64,000 bases of DNA from Dimorphilus gyrociliatus. Lineage: Eukaryota > Annelida > Polychaeta > Dinophilidae. Numbering within the stretch: the first letter of the stretch is position 1; each line of letters begins with the position of its first letter. The stretch spans positions 2,983,404-3,047,403 of the forward strand of contig CAJFCJ010000007.1 in NCBI GenBank assembly GCA_904063045.1, given 5' to 3'. The notes under the pieces were generated by a model that searched no databases, was not told where the DNA came from, and saw only the letters and a list, made by a program, of their open reading frames with translations. A program made the translations under genes and the position numbers. Below, piece after piece: positions 14,401-26,045 of this stretch.

Positions 14401-17400
14401 CAGCAACCCATGGAAACCTAATTAAGAAAAATATGATTTTCAATACTTTTGACAAAGACAATTCACGTTGTTCATCTCCAATCAAAAGCGGTTGGTGGCA
14501 TAGAGAGAATGAATGTTCATCATCTATTCTTACAGGACCTGAGTCTGTATGGCAAGTATTGAAAACGACATTTAATTCACAATATATCTTTAAAGTCGAA
14601 AAGTTTGTTATGAAAATGAAGTCATTATCTACCTGTAAAATCATAATTTTTTTATTATTTATACATAGAATTAAGATCTATGATTTATTAACAGATAATG
14701 TTGCTGTTCTAAAGAAGGCTTTTCAGAAAACCACCTATGGAGAGTATGAAGCTAAGCTTGCAGTTGATAGTATTAGAATATCAGATCCTAGTAAAAGATA
14801 TTGTGCAGTTGGAACTCCTACAGATTACCCTTGGTGGTACGTCGAATTGGGAAAGACGTTCACAATTGGTTCAGTTACGATAGTTACCAGCGGTAAATTT
14901 GCTACATTGTCCAAAATACCTTATTCATATACGTTTAATTCTAAAGTATTCTATGTCTTTTAATAGATGTCCATTCATTGTCAAAGTTCAAAATAGGCGT
15001 AGCTGAGGAATCGTTGAATGGCAATTTTAGTATTTCTAAATTTACTCTATGTAGATATTACACAGGAGTTATTTCTCGCAGTTCAACCAGAACCATAGAA
15101 TGCACCAATCCCTACCTGAAGGGAACTACATTAGCTATTTGGATGGTGGGAACTGATAAAACTTTAAGCCTGTGCGAAATTGAAGTATTACCAAAAAAAT
15201 TAGCAATATCTATAGGTAAATATGGTGATATTTGTGAATGGGATGGCGATTGTGTAGAGACGCTATCAACATGCATTCCTACTAGAGAACCTGATAGTTT
15301 TGATCCAGTGACATATACTTGTGGATGCCAAACGTTCACAGTAGTAGTTGATAAAAAATGTATACCTAGTACGTAAAACAAGAAAGTTATAATTATGACC
15401 ACAAGTGTAAATTAATTCATCTTTTCAGAGACTGATGTTGCAGTTACGAAAATAGCACTCTACAATTCAAAACAAGTCATTGTTCGAGATGAACCAATGG
15501 TTGAACCTTTTAAAATATATCTTAAAAGTGTTACGGGCAGATATATTGATAAAAAGAGCCTTCCAATGACTAATTTTAACTTGACGTATCTTATTCTTAC
15601 AAATTCAACAAACAACCATACATGGAAAATAAATTTGCCTGTTACATCTGTGCCAGGCTTGAATAAATATATTAAAACTCGAGGAATAACTACAATACAA
15701 GTTTCTGTAAATTATACATTACCAACTATAGACTGCAGTGAAGTTAAATATATTTGCACTGAAGTAGTGCCATCAAATTATGGCACATACATAGATTTAG
15801 AACAAGAAAACAATGCTTATTGTACAACAATGGAGCAAATGCTCATCTGTCAGCCTGGTTTGTAAAAGTTCCATTTTGTAAAATATGTTGAAAATGATTC
15901 TTATAAATATTTTCAATTATTAGATATTGACGTAGCTATAAGTGACATTCTGTGGAACTCTTCAGAGCCAATTTACAGAGATATTGAACAAAATAACTCC
16001 ATTATAATTTCTTTTCATAATTTGCCAACAAACAGTCACAGCGTTATTAAACTTGAAGGCGATAGGGTCAACTTTCAAATTGAATATCTTGTAACAAAAC
16101 ACAAACAAACGTTCAATAGTTCCTCTACTGGATGGAAGGAGTTTCAACTTGACTTACAAACTAAACAGCAAGGTCTTGCAGTTGGAAATACTCTAAATAT
16201 TTCGTCATCTTTCATTAGTAAACTTTCCAGAGAAGACTGCGAGGACAACATATATATTTGTATACGATTTATTCCATCTAATTCATCTAGTTTTAAAGGA
16301 AATAATACTGATAACGATATATTATGTCTTGATCTCAATCCACTAAAAAATTGTACTCCAGGTATTTCCTATACATGACTATAATATTTATTTTGCTGTA
16401 GAATTGAAAACTGTCGAATTTATTATAGAATAATTATTTCATTTTATGCACACAGCTATACAAATAAAACCGCAGATAGCGACTCCTCCGCAAACTATTA
16501 TCAGAGGCTATAATCAATCCTTTCGAACAACTTTTAATTGGACAAACATTGATAAACGATTCGAAGTTTCTACACTTCCAGCTAACAGAAACAATTTCCA
16601 AATAACACTATTTTTTTCTGATGTTGATAGAGAAAAAGAGGAGATAGGAAATTTTGAATTAGCAATAAAATCAATATCCGAAACAGCTAGTCTAAAATAT
16701 AAAGAAAGTTTGAATTTTGAATTTCTAGGCGTCTTGCTAATTCAAAGAGATCAATGCGAAAATGTTAAATACCTGTGTGGTATGGTAGTGCCTGCACAAG
16801 ATTCATCATATTCTCTCTATAATAGTTCCATTCCATATTCTTGTTCCGACCTAAGGGATATTATCAATTGTATTGGTCTAAAAATAGAAAATTTAACATT
16901 TACTCTAGAATATAATAGCCTTATGGAAGGGACATACAGTAACTTTTCAATATTCTGGGATAAGGGAACAGATGTGAATTTTAATGTTAGTTATGGTGAT
17001 GGAATAATAAAAACATGGAATTGGTTTATTGAAGGTCATATTCAATCATTTTTATCTATTGATAAATATTTTCTAACTTATCTGTATGAAAGATATGGTT
17101 TATACAACGTCAGCGTTACAGCATGGAATGACGTTGGACAAGAAACGCTCTGGCTGTTAAAAAATGTTGAGCCTATATTAAAGAATCATATTTTTATTAA
17201 AAATAGTTATGTACCTAACGAACCGCCTTTAGAAGTGTCTGTAGTTGTCGATTTTATCAATGAAAAAAACAACAAAACCAGAGATATTTATCTAACTTGT
17301 ATCATTGAAACTGGTCACAACTCTTCAGTTTCTACGACTGGAATTTTGAATTATTCACTACCTTTCTCAATTTATTACAACTATATCAAAGATTTATATC

Positions 17401-20400
17401 AAGCAGAAGCAATTGTTACTTGTAATAACTCAGTTTCCAATGTATCAACAACCAGTTTTTTCATGCTCCAGCAAAATATCTCGAATCTGACTATAGCCTA
17501 TGAAGCTGCAATTTGGCCAACATTCAAAAATTTATCACTAACTTTAACTCTTCAAAATGGAAGTGATGTTGAATATGATATATTTTTTGGTGACGGTACA
17601 AATGTTTCAGTAAAAACTCCAAGACTATTCGCTTATGAAGAACCATTAGTTGTAAATCATATGTATGAAATAGACGGTATCTATAGAACCGTTGCAATAG
17701 GCCGGAATAAATTCTTTAATACAACTAGTATCAGCGAAACTTCTGTTATAATTCAACATAAAATTATGAATGCATCATCTTCCCTTGTTTATGTTGAGCC
17801 AAGAAACGTTACACTTATTCTCCAACAGCTTTCTCCTCGTTTCCTTCCTACAAATGTTACTTGTAAAACAACTTTTGGTAACGATACTGAGGTCAATAGT
17901 ACTTTAGTCAATCTTCTTGATGGACTTTATGTGAACAACATCTACAGTAGAAGATATAATCAGAAGAGATTTAAGGATATAGTAGTTGATAGTAATTGTT
18001 CAAATTTAGTATCAAGCGCTTTCTTTTCCCTAAATTTAACTTTAAGGGAAGAGATAACTGGATTAAATGTTTCTTCCAATACCAATTTTACAGGTGTTAA
18101 TGAGACAATAGAATTCGTGGCATCAACTACAACTGGAGATAATGTTAATACATATCTAGATTACGGAGATAATTTATTAGACATTAAAGAGCATGAAAAC
18201 ATTTATAAACCGACTATGTTCAATCATTCTTATCGTTTAACAGGCAACTATACAGTTACATTAACCATTAATAATACTGTTAATGAATTAATATCAACTC
18301 TACCATGGCCAATGGTAATTCAATATCCTGTGAATGATGTTATTATAATTGGACCAAATGTAACTACACTTGATGTTCAACCATCTGAATTTACTATAAA
18401 AGTCAATTCACAAAATCAACCACCAAGTAGTCTATTTTGTTCGATAAATATTTTCGGAGATGATAACAATTCCACAGAGAATTATCAATATGAACCAGAT
18501 CTATCTATTACAAAATCAATTAAATTAATCTATGATTATACTAGAAAAGACGCTGGTCGAATATTAATGACCCAAATTATTTGCAGAAACTTGATCAGTT
18601 CTGCGGCTACCTCTCATAATATTAGCGTATATGAAAAGCTGAGCGTAATCGATATGGTTTATAATACATCTGTTATAAAATTAGAAAATTTAACATTAAA
18701 CGTTCTTGCTGAGAATGGTTCATCTGTAACTTATACTGTTTCCTTTGGAAATTTCTCTACTATGGTTAAGGCACACCCTAAAGTTTATGCTAGCGCTGAA
18801 CCCTTTATTATTCAGTTTCCTTTTCCTGAAATTGGTATTTTTACTATTAAAGTTAAAGCAGAGAATTTTGTGAGTAAATTGGAAACTTTTGGGGAGATAA
18901 TAGTACAAAATAGAATAGATAACATTGGATTAATAGGTAATAAATCCGTTCTATGGATTCCTGGCATAATTCAATATGAGCTTGTTTCAATGAACAATCA
19001 AGGACTTCTAACTGATGTCAACTGCTCATTTTCATTCAGTAACGGAATGACTAGAGAAGAATTTATACCTATATGGAAACCATTACAATCTCTCTATTAT
19101 TATCATACATTTCCAAAATCAGCAATTGGAATTCTAAATACTACAGTTATTTGTAATAATCTAGTTTCTTCAATGACTGTTAATACTTCAACAGAAATTA
19201 TTTTGGATGCTGTCATTCTTGATTCTATGAGGAGTAATGGTACAGTCTTTTTTAAGAATGTATCAACAATTATTACGGAAGTTAAGAGAATGGGAACAAA
19301 TTCTTGCTTTATATTCGATTTAGGTGACGATTCTGCAACAAAAATGTCTTTTGGAGTGAACGATGTTTGTCAGGAATACTCCGATTTCAGATCAATTCCC
19401 TTTACGCAAATCTCATACGATCAACAGTATATAATTGTTGAACACACTTATGATAAATTTGCTGAATTTAATGTAACTGTTAGAGCATTTAATTCTATAA
19501 CTGAAGAAAACCGATGGGTTATAGCAAAAGTTATTGATTGGCTTTGTTTTATTCCAAATGCAACAATCCCAGAGATATTTATGGATATAAGTAATCCTCA
19601 AGAAGTACCTAAAGGATTAAACACTGAAATACCTGTTAATATCACTCAAGATTGTATGAAAACAACCGTCGTAGTGTATGATTGGAAAACCTATATCTTA
19701 CCGTCGGAATCTCTTGTCTACTCATTTTCCAATAAGTCGTTTACTTTCCCGCCAAGGACTTTAGATTTTGGATTGTATCGTATTGATTATACCATACACA
19801 TGCTTAATCTTGAACATCTAAGGAGCAGCTATAAAATTTATATTCAGATAGTTCCAAGCCCTCTTCAAGTATTTTTTGTTCAAGGGAAAGAAACTATAGC
19901 AAAATACGATACCATTCTAACTCTAGATGCAATTTCCTTAACATTTGATCCAGATAATAATCCTAACGAAAAATTAAAAGGACTATCATTTTCAATGTAT
20001 TGCCGACAAGCGCATGAAACGTTACCAAATTCAGATAAATATACGGATGAAACTCTAAATAATATACCTACCTTAGAAGAATTTCACAAAAAGGGTGGAT
20101 GTTTCGGTAAAGGACCTGGTAGAGTTAAAGAAGATTCTATGGGAGTTAGAAAATTCAACACTTACTACATGCTACCAAATAGAACCTATATTGTAACTGT
20201 TAAAGTAGTATCCGAATACGCTAATCGAGAGAAGATTGTTGAACATAAAATTAAACTTTTACCACCAAGTCCTCCCGTTTTAAAGCTCACATGCTTGAAA
20301 AATTGTGGTGAAAAAATAGCTCTCTCATCAGATTTCATAATGAAAGTTGAATGTCTATCAAAATGCTCTGGCTTATATTGGACAAAACGTTATCTCTGGA

Positions 20401-23400
20401 AACTATACGAAAGACATGATGATGGAAACTTCAAAGAAGTTGACGATCTACGTTCTAAGACCACTGATGAATTGAACATAGATTCAATTAACATTGGTAA
20501 AGGGAAAATGACTCACGGAAAAATGCATAGCTTAATTGTTGAAGGAGTTTTAGAAGGTGTAGGAGAAACTGGAAGAGAAAATTATACTTTCATAGTTAAT
20601 AAACCACCCTACGGTGGTAAATGTGACTGTATGCCTAGAAGTGGTTTTGCTGGTGAAACACGTTTTGCCATAAGTTGTTTAAACTGGAAAGAATTTGATA
20701 GAACGTCCGATACAATGAATTTAAAATATCAATATCGAGCTAAACCAAAAGGAGCAAGTTTGAAATTCCTTCTTCATTTCTCTATCAAACAAGAAATTGT
20801 TTACTTAATGTTGCCTGTTGGCGATGAAGTTAACCAAACTACCGTGATCATTATATCAGTAATAGATTCTGTTGGTGATATTTATGATTTTCTTTTTGAC
20901 GTCCACGTTGAACCACCACCAATTCCAGTGGATAGAATACTCGCAATGTCCAATGATCTTGTAGATGGCAAACAACTACAAGATGACTTGAAAAATGGAT
21001 CATTCAGCCAAGTAGCTTCAGTTGTTTATTCTGTTACATCAATTTTAAATGCCAAACTCAATGATACAAAAAGCGTTTCTTTACCAAAGGAGAAAAAGCT
21101 TGAAAATGCTTGCAATCAGACAAAAGAAAAACTAAAGGTACAAACTTTAAACTATTATTACATCTAAATAGACTTTTGAAAATAACCAATCTTTGATTTA
21201 AGATCCGACAGAAATTGATGAAAGTTGCATTAAAAATTCCATATGAATCCACTGATGAACTTCAGCAGAATAATGGTCTAGTAAGCACGCTAATGTTAAA
21301 GTCAGATGAAGTATCTTTAAAATCTCAGGTTTGAACAAGATTGAAACCTTTCATATACTCCTTATATCATCGCTTTGATTTCTATACTTTTAACAGGAAG
21401 ATGCTAGTGATCAATTATTAAAATTAAATACCGCATTGAACAACAATAGAGAGCAATCCAAAGAACTTATTAATGAAATCTCTATAAGTAATATCAGTTT
21501 TTTTTGTAATTGTGTTGTCATTTAAAACACTAATTTGACATTATTTCTTAAATTATATAGGCCTTGTTGGAACATGTATCAGAATGACATTGGCAGCTAA
21601 TTCCGTGAATAAACAGGTTCAGCAAGCTATTCAATCATCAAAGAAGTCTAATGGAACAGCTACCTGTATAACTATAGATGATAATGGCAACATTACGGAC
21701 AGCAGTGACAACACTGAAACATCGTCTAACAGTTCGACAGCTATTAGTGGTACACAGAGTAAATTGAAGACTGTTATGGAGAAGACAATAAACGTTATAC
21801 ATAACGTTTCCGACGAATTGTTAAATGATAAACCCGTTGGGGAATCGCCAACGAAAGTAGAGTTCGACGAAATGAGTATTGAAATTGAACGTGCGGAAGG
21901 CAGAAAGATGAAGAATGCTAGCTATTCTTCATCGTTAGGAACATTAGAAATGAACTCAGTTAATATTGATAACGATACATGCTTCACTAGAACTCTGATT
22001 ATGTCAGAGATCAATCCGTATATGTGGGATAAAACATCATCCGACGTTACATCAAGCGTTACAGAATTTGTTATCCGTCCTTGTAATGTAACAATAAAGG
22101 ATGGAACGAGAAAAAAGCGAAGTATCAAAGATAACATTGAAGCAAATTTTTCATTAACTTTAAAATTGACAAACAAAGCAGACCAGGAAGGCCAATTAAT
22201 TAATACGACAAAAAAATCTGTTATTCATACTTTCAATATAACTCAGGATATACATCCAATACAATTATCTTTCGATTTAAAAGATAGCCCACAATTATCA
22301 GTATTAATAGGATTTGAAACTCGTCCAACTGATAGCATAAATAATGGCTCCTTTACAATTCCAAATACTAATAAGACATGTACAACTGCAATGGATGAAG
22401 ACTATTGCAGTGAATATCAGAGGACAATTATGTTTAAATCTCAAAAAAATCAAACTGTATTTCTAGTAGTTTCGAATGGAGACTGCTCGAATTGTTCAAC
22501 AGAACTTTTAAGCTATAAACTAATGATATTCAATACTTCTTGTAAAACTTGGGATGGGTCTGCTTGGAAGCTTGATAAAAGTTGCAAAGTTGAAGAAGGA
22601 AGCACTGCAACAAAAGCGAAATTTACAAGTAACTTATTCGGAAGCTTAGCTGCTGGATTAGATGTTGCTCCAAATTTAATAGATTTTGATACTGTTTTTG
22701 ATGATTTCGCTAGTAAATTAGCGGATAATGCCGCAGTTTTTGGAACGGTTTTGGCTATCCTTGTATTATTTATTCCATTTGCCGCTTTAGCTAGGAGAAT
22801 GGATAAAAAGGATGCAAAGTTGTGGGTACCAATGCCATTATTGGATGATTTCGAAGATGATAAGTTCGATTATGAAATTCATATAATGACTGGCAATAAA
22901 ACAGGAGCAGAAACAAATTCTCAAGTTCATTTTACGATTTATGGAACTGAATGTGATACAGGACGGAGGAAGCTAGAATCGTCAACAGTAAGAACTTTCC
23001 CTAAAGCTAGTACAAGATCATTTACTATGAAAACTTGCCATGACCTTGGAATGTTGGTTTGTATAAAAATATGGATAGAAGAGATGCCCTTCATTTCGAA
23101 AAAATATGATCCTTGGTTTTTATCAAGAATTGTTGTTATTGATAAGAACTCTAAAAAGTGGTACAGTTTTGAATGCGATCAATGGCTGTCGGATGAACAT
23201 GATGATTTCGAAACGGAAAGAATTCTAATAGCAACTCACGGGGAAAATAAACAAGGAATGAGTGATTTGTTTAAGAAGAATATTAGTAGAAGACTAACTG
23301 ATGACCATTTATGGGTATCGGTTGGAGCCAGAAGGACAAAGTCTAATTTTACAAGACTTCAAAGATTGGTTGTTTGTCTGGATGCTCTATTTTTGGCGAT

Positions 23401-25812
23401 GATTGCCAGTTGTATGTTCTATAGAGGTCAAGATTCTTCGAAAGCTCAAGCAAGTGGACTTAAATTTGGTCCATTCACGTTTACTATAAATGAACTTTAT
23501 GTTGGATTTGTCAGTTGTCTTATTGCATTTCCTGGTTTGATTATGATTACTCTCTTATTCAATGCAAAGAAGTATCGCAAAGTAACTGTCCCTTTTGGGT
23601 GGATTCTCTCGATTCTAGCCGCATTAGTATCAGCATTCTTTACAATCCTCTATTCAATTCAATGGGGAAAAGAAAAATCGTTACAATGGCTCTTATCTTT
23701 CTTCTTATCATTCCTTCAAAGTGTTGTATTAGTTCAACCCATCAAAGTGTTTCTGGTAGTTTTTTTTATAACATTCCTATTTAAAAAAGATGCTAGCTAC
23801 GAAGATTACGAAAATGATATCGGAGAAATGAACAAACTACAGGCGGAAAACTTGAATCATCTTCCTCCAGGTAAGACGAACATTAATTGAAAACATGCGT
23901 TTGCATTAATAATTATTCTCGTATAGAATTGAATATTCAAGAAAGATTGAGATCTTCAGCAAAACAAACAAGTGAAATGAAACGTAAGCAAATGCTAGAG
24001 GATAAAATGAACAACATGATCAAGAACATCATCTTACACGTAATATTCCTGATTTTAGTTATATTCATATGCTATAGCAATCAAGATCCAATGTTCTATT
24101 ATCAAAATAAGTCTATTTATAAAAGTCTACTAGATCCTAAAATTGTTAAGAGTCATGATAATCTATGGAAATGGTTAGAAACATCGGTAGTTCCTAATAT
24201 GTATCCAACAGCATATTATAACTCCAAAAGTAGAACTAAATACGATCTGAAATTTACAAAGGAATTAAATCATATGAGATTCTCCTCTGTTCGATTACGT
24301 CAGCAACGAATTGTTAGTCGAACTTGTAAGATTGATAGTAGATTAAAAGTACTGCTTAAAAATTTTGAGTGTGTAGATAGTATAAAAGAAGAGTATAATT
24401 ATTCACTTGGTTGGACGGCATATAATTCTTCAAATTCACACTCAGCATTCGCATTTTCAAACGAGAACGATGGTTATTCAATATCATTAGGTTTAAATGC
24501 CGAAGAAGCTCTACAAATAATTAAGAAGCTGAAAAAATACGGATGGACAGATCGATTTACACGTTTGATTACTCTAGATGTAACAATTATGAACCATGAA
24601 ACTGTTTCCCAAGCTATGTGGAAATTTGAAAGAAAGCGAACAGGAGGAATATGGGGCTCAGTTCGATGCGATTCTCTCAGATTATATAGATATACAGGTG
24701 CTCTGGGATTGACAACTTTAATCATTGAAATTCTATCCTGCGTATTTTTCATAATTCTACTAATTAGAACGATATATCGCTTCCTAAAATTTAATCAGTT
24801 ACCTGGAATGCTATTAGCCTTATCTTTAGTATGCTTTTTAATTGCAATAGCACTTTATGTCTGGAGAACGATAATTGGCGTGAAAGCTGTTGAAACTGTT
24901 ATGAATTCTAGAGAAAAATACACCGACTTATCAACCTTCTTCAATGCGCATGAATATTTTATGATATTCATTGGATTTAGCGCATATTTTGGCCAACTTC
25001 ACGTTTTAAGTCTATTAAAAGTTTCAAGAACTATATCAATTCTTATAATGACATTATATAAGTCCAGATACGAATTATCGGCAATCGGCTTTTGTTGCGT
25101 AATCTTATTCTTGGCATACGCAATATCTGGATATATCTTGTTAGGACCAAACACATATAAATATAGTACATTTAAGATTACTTGTTACGCTCTGGTTGAA
25201 ACCGTATTTGGACATTTATCGTTTAAAGAGCTGTCAACCTCGGCAGGAGTTGTTGGAAAATTATTTATCGTATCCTATGGACTATTAATGTTATATTTAA
25301 TATTGAACGTGTTTATTACGACGCTTAATGAATTTTTAGCGGCTGTTAAAGGTGATCCAAAAGTTTTACCGCCAGATCATAAGGTATTCGAATATATGAC
25401 AACTATAGTTAAAGACGTATTTAAGAAGAATAAATCAGACAACCCATCAAAGATATCTAAACCGGCCAAACAAACTAACTTTAAAGGTAATAAATTATAT
25501 AAAAACTCATCTATCATTGTAAAATTACATATACACATAAAGAGATGTTGGATATAAATTTAAATAACGCACTTTGTCTTTTTGACAGCCTTGGCAGATA
25601 GAGTTGAAGATCTCCAAACGATTGTATTCTGTTTAAATCATCATGCGCAATTAGACATTATGGTAAAAATTTTTGAACAGTGTAAAAATAATGAAGATAT
25701 ATTAGGAGATGAAAAATTGTTTCCATGTGAATTTGATGAGGAAGCATTAGAAGAGGAATTATTAAAAATATTGGACGATGTCTCTACAGCAGTGACTAAA
25801 CAGACTGATTAG
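5444..25812 (+). CDS. Complete polycystin-1-like receptor with lectin/apple/discoidin cassettes
   Basis: The start ATG at 5444 encodes a signal peptide (MIKIVLFLILLELSLG) followed by a donor. About 30 exons follow, most separated by introns of about 50-60 bp. Domain order: C-type lectin, apple/PAN and F5/8C-like domains in four consecutive cassettes (5555-15195), with a fibrinogen-like domain in the fourth; a Cys-rich EGF-like stretch (15210-15370); three copies of a Cys-containing beta domain (15428-16885); PKD repeats (16900-19560); and REJ-like sequence (19600-21000). The last two parts lie in one 4.7-kb exon, 16456-21137. Then come GAIN with RKKR-S (22109-22123), a degenerate GPS, TM1, PLAT (about 22870-23190), SNFTRLQRL, and membrane helices (exon 21561-23870). 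The final exons encode the polycystin TOP domain and six-helix region (23927-25486) and an acidic tail (25589-25812). This is probably a large glycosylated surface or ciliary receptor subunit. The family call is firm; a ligand cannot be named. Confidence 0.93.
5555..7893 (+). repeat. Ectodomain cassette 1: C-type lectin, apple/PAN, F5/8C-like x3
   Basis: The C-type lectin opens with CKDGWIRHLDKCY and ends with NYNLLCAYIEG. The apple-type domain (about 6025-6350) has CQE...CKAITWNYRSKTCKHY. Three discoidin-like units follow: about 6351-6890 ending SIRGC, about 6966-7448 ending VFEFYGKL, and about 7505-7893 ending DISIDGC. The domain borders coincide with short introns. The F5/8C calls are by pattern (the closing RxxxxGC-like strand) and are less certain than the lectin. 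Confidence 0.7.
7894..10263 (+). repeat. Ectodomain cassette 2: C-type lectin, apple/PAN, F5/8C-like x3
   Basis: The lectin runs from ICPPNTMNYLDSCYVF to EAVDCSVPAYYACE, with WEWVDKEMNNFSNW as the core strand. The apple-like domain (about 8440-8720) contains CAYYCEMEQRYECKGFSFKK. Discoidin-like units end LRLEFFGC (about 9292), MEIYGYP (about 9792) and RFEIYGKV (about 10268). It has the same order as cassette 1. Confidence 0.7.
10264..12780 (+). repeat. Ectodomain cassette 3: C-type lectin, apple/PAN, F5/8C-like x3
   Basis: The lectin begins CPPGSARHLDKCYL and closes STPALVVCE, with YFIGLKNLG and FQWDNGENL in the middle. The apple-like domain (about 10830-11160) has CMDYCLNHKDICKSFNYQ. Discoidin-like units end LQVYGEY (about 11680), RLEIIGC (about 12212) and TMNAASQGC (about 12763). 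The RHLDKCY lectin signature is also in cassette 1. Confidence 0.7.
12829..15195 (+). repeat. Ectodomain cassette 4: C-type lectin, apple/PAN, F5/8C, fibrinogen-like, F5/8C
   Basis: The lectin starts CPPSYYLFGKKCF and ends ISKYSFSCE, with FFIGIRKINNQWMWDDGDP. The apple domain (about 13310-13580) has CMKACEEETRFRCLAF. A discoidin unit ends RFEVYGC (about 14085). The middle discoidin unit seems replaced by a fibrinogen-C-like domain (about 14100-14640: VELWAGNYHISKLT, FNTFDKDNSRC, SGWWHRENECSSS). A last discoidin-like unit ends SLCEIEVLP. Confidence 0.65.
15428..16885 (+). repeat. Three tandem Cys-containing beta-domain repeats of unknown family
   Basis: Each unit is about 140-150 residues and ends with the same cluster: DCSEVKYICTEVVPSN, DCEDNIYICIRFIPSN and QCENVKYLCGMVVPAQ. 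Each cluster is followed some 15-20 residues later by a Cys pair near the domain end (YCTTMEQMLICQPG, LCLDLNPLKNCTPG, SCSDLRDIINCIG). The first two copies have their own exons, and the third opens the 4.7-kb exon. I do not recognise a named family. Confidence 0.7.
16900..19560 (+). repeat. PKD repeats alternating with Cys-containing Ig-like units
   Basis: Strands with the PKD signature (YGDG, FGDG, YGDN, FGN, LGDD, each followed by a G-x-Y/F-x-V-x-V turn) recur. Between them lie units closing with VTCNNSVSN (about 17414), SNCSNLVSS (about 17991), IICRNLISS (about 18576) and VICNNLVSS (about 19147). The spacing is about 570-585 nt, so roughly 190 residues form one supra-repeat. This matches the PKD-rich stalk of polycystin-1 proteins. 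N-glycosylation sequons are dense. Confidence 0.75.
22109..22123 (+). other. Furin-type cleavage site RKKR-S in the GAIN region
   Basis: Codons AGA AAA AAG CGA AGT encode RKKRS, a match to the R-x-K/R-R furin consensus. The upstream paralogue has the same residues at 791-805 in an otherwise moderately diverged stretch. Cleavage is inferred, not shown. Confidence 0.55.
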
Positions 25813-25968
25813 TAATTAAAATCTCTATAAAATACTTTTGTTAATGTTATAGTTGTCTTTTTTATGTTAAATCTCTTATGTTGCATTTAATTTGACAGTA
25901 TATCGTTCAAAATAATCTTTTAATGTATGTTTACTTCTAATAGTTTTAAGGCAATATATTGAAAGCTA

Positions 25969-25978
25969 AATAAATAAA
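25969..25978 (+). terminator. Overlapping AATAAA polyadenylation signals of the complete polycystin-1-like gene
   Basis: Two overlapping AATAAA hexamers lie about 160 bp after the stop at 25812. They end less than 70 bp before the stop codon of the convergent coiled-coil gene, so the two 3' ends probably overlap. Confidence 0.6.
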
Positions 25979-26045
25979 AGCGTCAATTCGATATTACGTC
26001 ACTGGAATTTATATTTGTTTCTTTTTTCTACCACGGACTTCACAT

